Part shown: one piece after another, positions 36,970 to 39,629 of the stretch
Numbering within the stretch: position 1 is the first letter of the stretch
Layout: the number at the start of each line of letters is the position of its first letter
DNA from: an uncultured Alcanivorax sp.
Lineage (GTDB): Bacteria > Pseudomonadota > Gammaproteobacteria > Pseudomonadales > Alcanivoracaceae
Length of the DNA stretch: 39,629 nt
Assembly (NCBI GenBank): GCA_913055795.1
Contig: CAJXLA010000013.1
Span: 1-39,629, forward strand
Direction: 5' to 3'
Program-made: the position numbers and the translations under genes
Notes under the pieces: generated by a model
What the model was told of the DNA's origin: nothing
Databases searched by the model: none
The model's input: the letters and a program-made list of their open reading frames with translations, nothing else

Positions 36970-38445
36970 TCATGGCCCGAACGGCCACCCGAGCGCCAGC
37001 CAGACCCCCAGCAGGACAGACCACGCCACCAGAAGCGAGATGGAGAAGGGGAGCATCAAAGCGATCAGGGTACCCACGCCCGCATCGGGCTGATAACGCC
37101 GGGCAAAACCCAGCACCAGGGCGAAATAGGGCATGAGCGGAGTAATGATGTTGGTGCTGGAGTCACCCACCCGATAGGCCGCCTGGGTCGCCGCCGGGTC
37201 AATGCCCAGCACCATGAACATGGGGATGAACACGGGCGCCAGCACGGACCATTTCGCCGAGGCGCTGCCGATCAACAGATTGATGCTTGCGCCCAGCAGT
37301 ACGAAGACGACCAGCAGGACGGGCGAGGGCAGTTCCAGATCGCCCAGCCATTCGGCGCCGTGCACGGCCAGTACCAGCCCCATGCCGGACCAGTCGAACC
37401 AGGCGACGAACTGGGCGGCAAAGAACATGAGCACGAGATAGCCCGCCATGGCGGCCATGGTGGTCTCCATGGCCTCGATGACATCGCCGCTGTTGCGGAA
37501 TTGACCGCTCACCCGGCCGTAGGCAATGCCGGCCAGGCCGGCGCCCAGCGCCACCAGCACCACGATGCCGTCCATGAAGGGCGAACGCAGCAGCCCGCCG
37601 GTTTCCGGGTGGCGCAGCAATGCGTCCTCGGGCAGCGTGGCCCAGAGCAACAGGGATATGTAGATCAGCAGCACCAGGCCGGCGGCGCGTAGTCCCGGGC
37701 GGTTGGCCGGCTCTCCCGCCGTGTCCATCGCGGCGGTGCCTGGCGGCAGCCGATGCTGCATTCGCCGCGCCACGAGGGTGACCACCAGCACGACGAGCAG
37801 GGTGGAGACGATAATGAACCAGTAGTTGGCGGCGGCGGTGACCCGGCTGTCCGGTTCCATCAGCCGGGCCGCTTCAGTGGAAATGCCGGCCAGAAGCGCG
37901 TCCACAGGTCCCAGTATCAGATTGGCGCTGAAACCCCCGGAGACGGCGGCAAAGGCCACGGCGATGCCCAGCAGCGGCGGGCGGTCGCTGAGCTGAAACA
38001 ACAGTCCGGCCAGCGGCACCAGGACCACATAGCCGGCGTCCAGCGTCAGACTGGACAGCACGCCGGCCAGCGCCACCACGGCCACCAACAGGGTATCGGG
38101 TGCGGCACGCACCAGTCCGGTCAGCGCTGCCGCGATCAGGCCGCTGCGTTCGGCAATACCGATGCCCAGCATGGCGACCAGCACCACGCCCAGGGGGGCG
38201 AAGCCGGTGAAGTTCTCCACCAGATCCGTGAGCATATAGCGCAGCCCGTCGGCGGAGAGCAGGCCGCGCACCGCCACGCTTTCGTCCCGCCCCGGGTGGA
38301 TGGCGCTTACATCCAGCCAGGCCAGCAGTGCCGAGACCAGCGGCAGCAATACGCACAGCCACACGAACAGCATGGTGGGATGAGGCAGGCGATTGCCCAG
38401 CCGCTCTATTGCTTCGAGCCAGCCATGATCTGAGTGCTGCACCAT
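36970..38445 (-). CDS. AbgT-family transporter (p-aminobenzoyl-glutamate/MtrF type)
   Basis: The 491-residue polytopic membrane protein has about eleven membrane segments and two re-entrant hairpins of the AbgT fold. Visible motifs are AVSGGFSANLILGPVDALLAGIS (re-entrant region 1, spelled in part), LDAGYVVLVPLAGLLF, GSASAKWSVLAPVFIPMF and DSSTNIITPLMPYF (region 2). Family members import p-aminobenzoyl-glutamate or export sulfonamides (MtrF, YdaH). The function here cannot be chosen. I use the ATG at 38445; a TTG at 38460 is in frame but without a clear ribosome site. Gene context gives no hint of folate metabolism. Confidence 0.9.
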   Translation of the reverse strand: MVQHSDHGWLEAIERLGNRLPHPTMLFVWLCVLLPLVSALLAWLDVSAIHPGRDESVAVRGLLSADGLRYMLTDLVENFTGFAPLGVVLVAMLGIGIAERSGLIAAALTGLVRAAPDTLLVAVVALAGVLSSLTLDAGYVVLVPLAGLLFQLSDRPPLLGIAVAFAAVSGGFSANLILGPVDALLAGISTEAARLMEPDSRVTAAANYWFIIVSTLLVVLVVTLVARRMQHRLPPGTAAMDTAGEPANRPGLRAAGLVLLIYISLLLWATLPEDALLRHPETGGLLRSPFMDGIVVLVALGAGLAGIAYGRVSGQFRNSGDVIEAMETTMAAMAGYLVLMFFAAQFVAWFDWSGMGLVLAVHGAEWLGDLELPSPVLLVVFVLLGASINLLIGSASAKWSVLAPVFIPMFMVLGIDPAATQAAYRVGDSSTNIITPLMPYFALVLGFARRYQPDAGVGTLIALMLPFSISLLVAWSVLLGVWLALGWPFGP

Positions 38446-38494
38446 AAGCGTCTCAATCAATCTGTAGCGCTAGGCTGCCAGAATCTGAAAGCCG

Positions 38495-38557
38495 TTCTTT
38501 CTGCTTTCGTCTTTCAGTTTTCCATTCGTTTCGTTCCTTGCCCCTTGCCCCTTGCAA
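38495..38557 (-). repeat. 7-bp tandem array (9 units) after the cyclase gene
   Basis: Read on the minus strand from five bases after the TAG stop: ttgcaag, gggcaag, gggcaag, gaacgaa, acgaatg, gaaaact, gaaagac, gaaagca, gaaagaa. The first three are close to the fieF units and the last four keep a GAAA start, so the array decays along its length. It ends 50 bases before abgT. Confidence 0.7.
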
Positions 38558-38562
38558 CTTCT

Positions 38563-39629
38563 CTAAATCACCAGTCGATCCTGGACCTTGCGCGCGGCAC
38601 TGCCCAGCGCATTCATGATGCGATCGCGATCCATTTTCCGGATCTGCGTGCTGTCCAGATGCAGGGCGAAGCCCTCCGCCTCGAAATCGGTTTGCACGGT
38701 TTCACCTTCCTTGAGCCCCTTGGCCGAGCGCGCCAGGGACTGCAGGATCTTTTTCTTGTCGAAGTTGCGCAGACGGGCCAGGTCCATGTGCAAGGAAAAG
38801 CCCTGGGTCTCCATGGAAATGAAGCGTTTGCCTTCGCCCGAATTGCCCTTGATATCCGCCACCTCGAAGACGGGCACGGGGCGCTCGAAGCCTTTTACCT
38901 CGATTTCACCGAAATCCCGGCAGCGGATGCGGTCCTTGATCAGCTCGTGCGTGGTCTCCGAGACCAGTATATGGCCCGGGCGCGCCTTGCCTTCCAGCCG
39001 GCTGGCCAGGTTCACGTCCGTGCCCAGGATGGTGTAGTCCATCCGGCTTTCGGCGCCGAAATTGCCCACGGTGACATAGCCGGTGTTGATCCCCACCCGG
39101 ATCTCCAGATTCTGGGTAATACCCTGTTGATGCCATTTCTGGCGCAACATCTTCATCTGCTGCTGCATCTCGACGGCCATGGCGACACAGTTGTAGGCGT
39201 CCTTGCGGGCCCCTTCGCTCTTGGGATCGCCGAAGAAGACCATGACCGCGTCGCCGATGAACTTGTCGATGGTGCCGCCGTGACGCATGGCAATGCGCGT
39301 CATTTCGTTGAGATAGGTGTTGAGCATGTCCGTGAGCGTGGCCAGTGGCAGTTCCTCGGAGATATTGGAAAAGCCCTTGATATCCGAAAAGAAAACGGTG
39401 AGTCGCTTACGCCGCGTGCCGATGGTGGCGTCGCGTTTGCCCGAAAAGAGCTGGCCCCAGATCTGTGGTGGTAGATACTTGGCCAGCTTGCGCGAGAGCT
39501 CCACCGCCTGCTTTTGTTGCTGAGCCACGCGTTGCTGCGCCTGCTGAATCAGCTGTGTTTGCTGGTGGCTCGCAAAGGAGGATGCCCCCACATAAACACC
39601 CAGGCCCACCAGGGCCAACAGGGAAAGTT
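38563..39629 (-). CDS. Class III adenylate/guanylate cyclase, N-terminus outside window
   Basis: This leftward gene runs off the window end; the frame is still open (LSLLALVGLGVYVGASSF), which looks like a membrane segment, so a membrane-anchored sensor part probably lies upstream. Then come a short coiled coil (QQTQLIQQAQQRVAQQQKQAV) and the cyclase domain. In it are VFFSDIKGFSNISE and FIGDAVMVFFGDP (the two metal-binding Asp), and DYTILGTDVNLASRLEG with the Asp of adenylate cyclases and the transition-state Asn-Arg. The product is therefore probably cAMP. After the domain is an unusual tail (38566-38814) made of two related 34-residue repeats. The regulator or target is unknown. Confidence 0.9.
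   Translation of the reverse strand, partial: LSLLALVGLGVYVGASSFASHQQTQLIQQAQQRVAQQQKQAVELSRKLAKYLPPQIWGQLFSGKRDATIGTRRKRLTVFFSDIKGFSNISEELPLATLTDMLNTYLNEMTRIAMRHGGTIDKFIGDAVMVFFGDPKSEGARKDAYNCVAMAVEMQQQMKMLRQKWHQQGITQNLEIRVGINTGYVTVGNFGAESRMDYTILGTDVNLASRLEGKARPGHILVSETTHELIKDRIRCRDFGEIEVKGFERPVPVFEVADIKGNSGEGKRFISMETQGFSLHMDLARLRNFDKKKILQSLARSAKGLKEGETVQTDFEAEGFALHLDSTQIRKMDRDRIMNALGSAARKVQDRLVI

Overview
The window is 39.6 kb of GC-rich, densely packed chromosomal DNA from a Gram-negative gammaproteobacterium. The evidence for this is the gene order bamA-skp-lpxD-fabZ-lpxA-lpxB-rnhB-dnaE-accA-tilS followed by pyrG-kdsA-eno-ftsB-ispD-ispF-truD-pcm-nlpD, which closely follows the E. coli order, and the lipid A and Kdo genes. 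I cannot name the genus. There are no phage, CRISPR, rRNA or complete IS genes.

Layout. (1) Positions 1-9320: outer-membrane assembly and lipid A operon (C-terminal part of bamA, then skp to lpxB), running into rnhB and dnaE. (2) 9317-10640: an accessory insertion between dnaE and accA, made of a 185-bp MITE-like element whose inverted repeat supplies the dnaE stop codon, plus a leftward predicted nucleotidyltransferase with a perfect palindrome around its promoter. (3) 10815-17405: accA, tilS, pyrG, kdsA, eno, with two strong hairpin-forming elements between kdsA and eno. (4) 17577-23625: a tightly overlapping series ftsB-ispD-ispF-truD-pcm-popT(DUF368)-nlpD-fieF; surE and rpoS, which flank pcm and nlpD in E. 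coli, are not here. (5) 23682-28708: an RND/MMPL exporter with an SRPBCC gene upstream (leftward), an AraC-type regulator and a GST-like protein. (6) 28786-29251: promoter, tRNA-Glu(TTC), a heavily structured spacer, tRNA-Gly(GCC). (7) 29498-33418: a leftward TetR-RND-outer membrane protein operon with a palindromic operator. (8) 33514-36814: histidine phosphatase, YadGH-like ABC transporter, queF. (9) 36970-39629: leftward AbgT-family transporter and a class III adenylate cyclase cut by the window end.

The signal least explained by the genes is a family of degenerate 7-bp purine-rich tandem arrays. Six occur in this window, each starting within a few bases of a stop codon, or over it, on the sense strand of the gene: eno, fieF, the 866-residue RND gene, queF, abgT and the cyclase. 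At both convergent gene pairs that carry arrays the layout is stop-array-hairpin-array-stop. Other notable items are the tRNA spacer with tetraloop hairpins and T-arm-like copies, the palindrome-controlled nucleotidyltransferase, a duplicated C-terminal module on the cyclase, and an acidic DPFAD-containing insert in an RND periplasmic loop. All assignments rest on reading motifs and gene order by eye; no database search was run.
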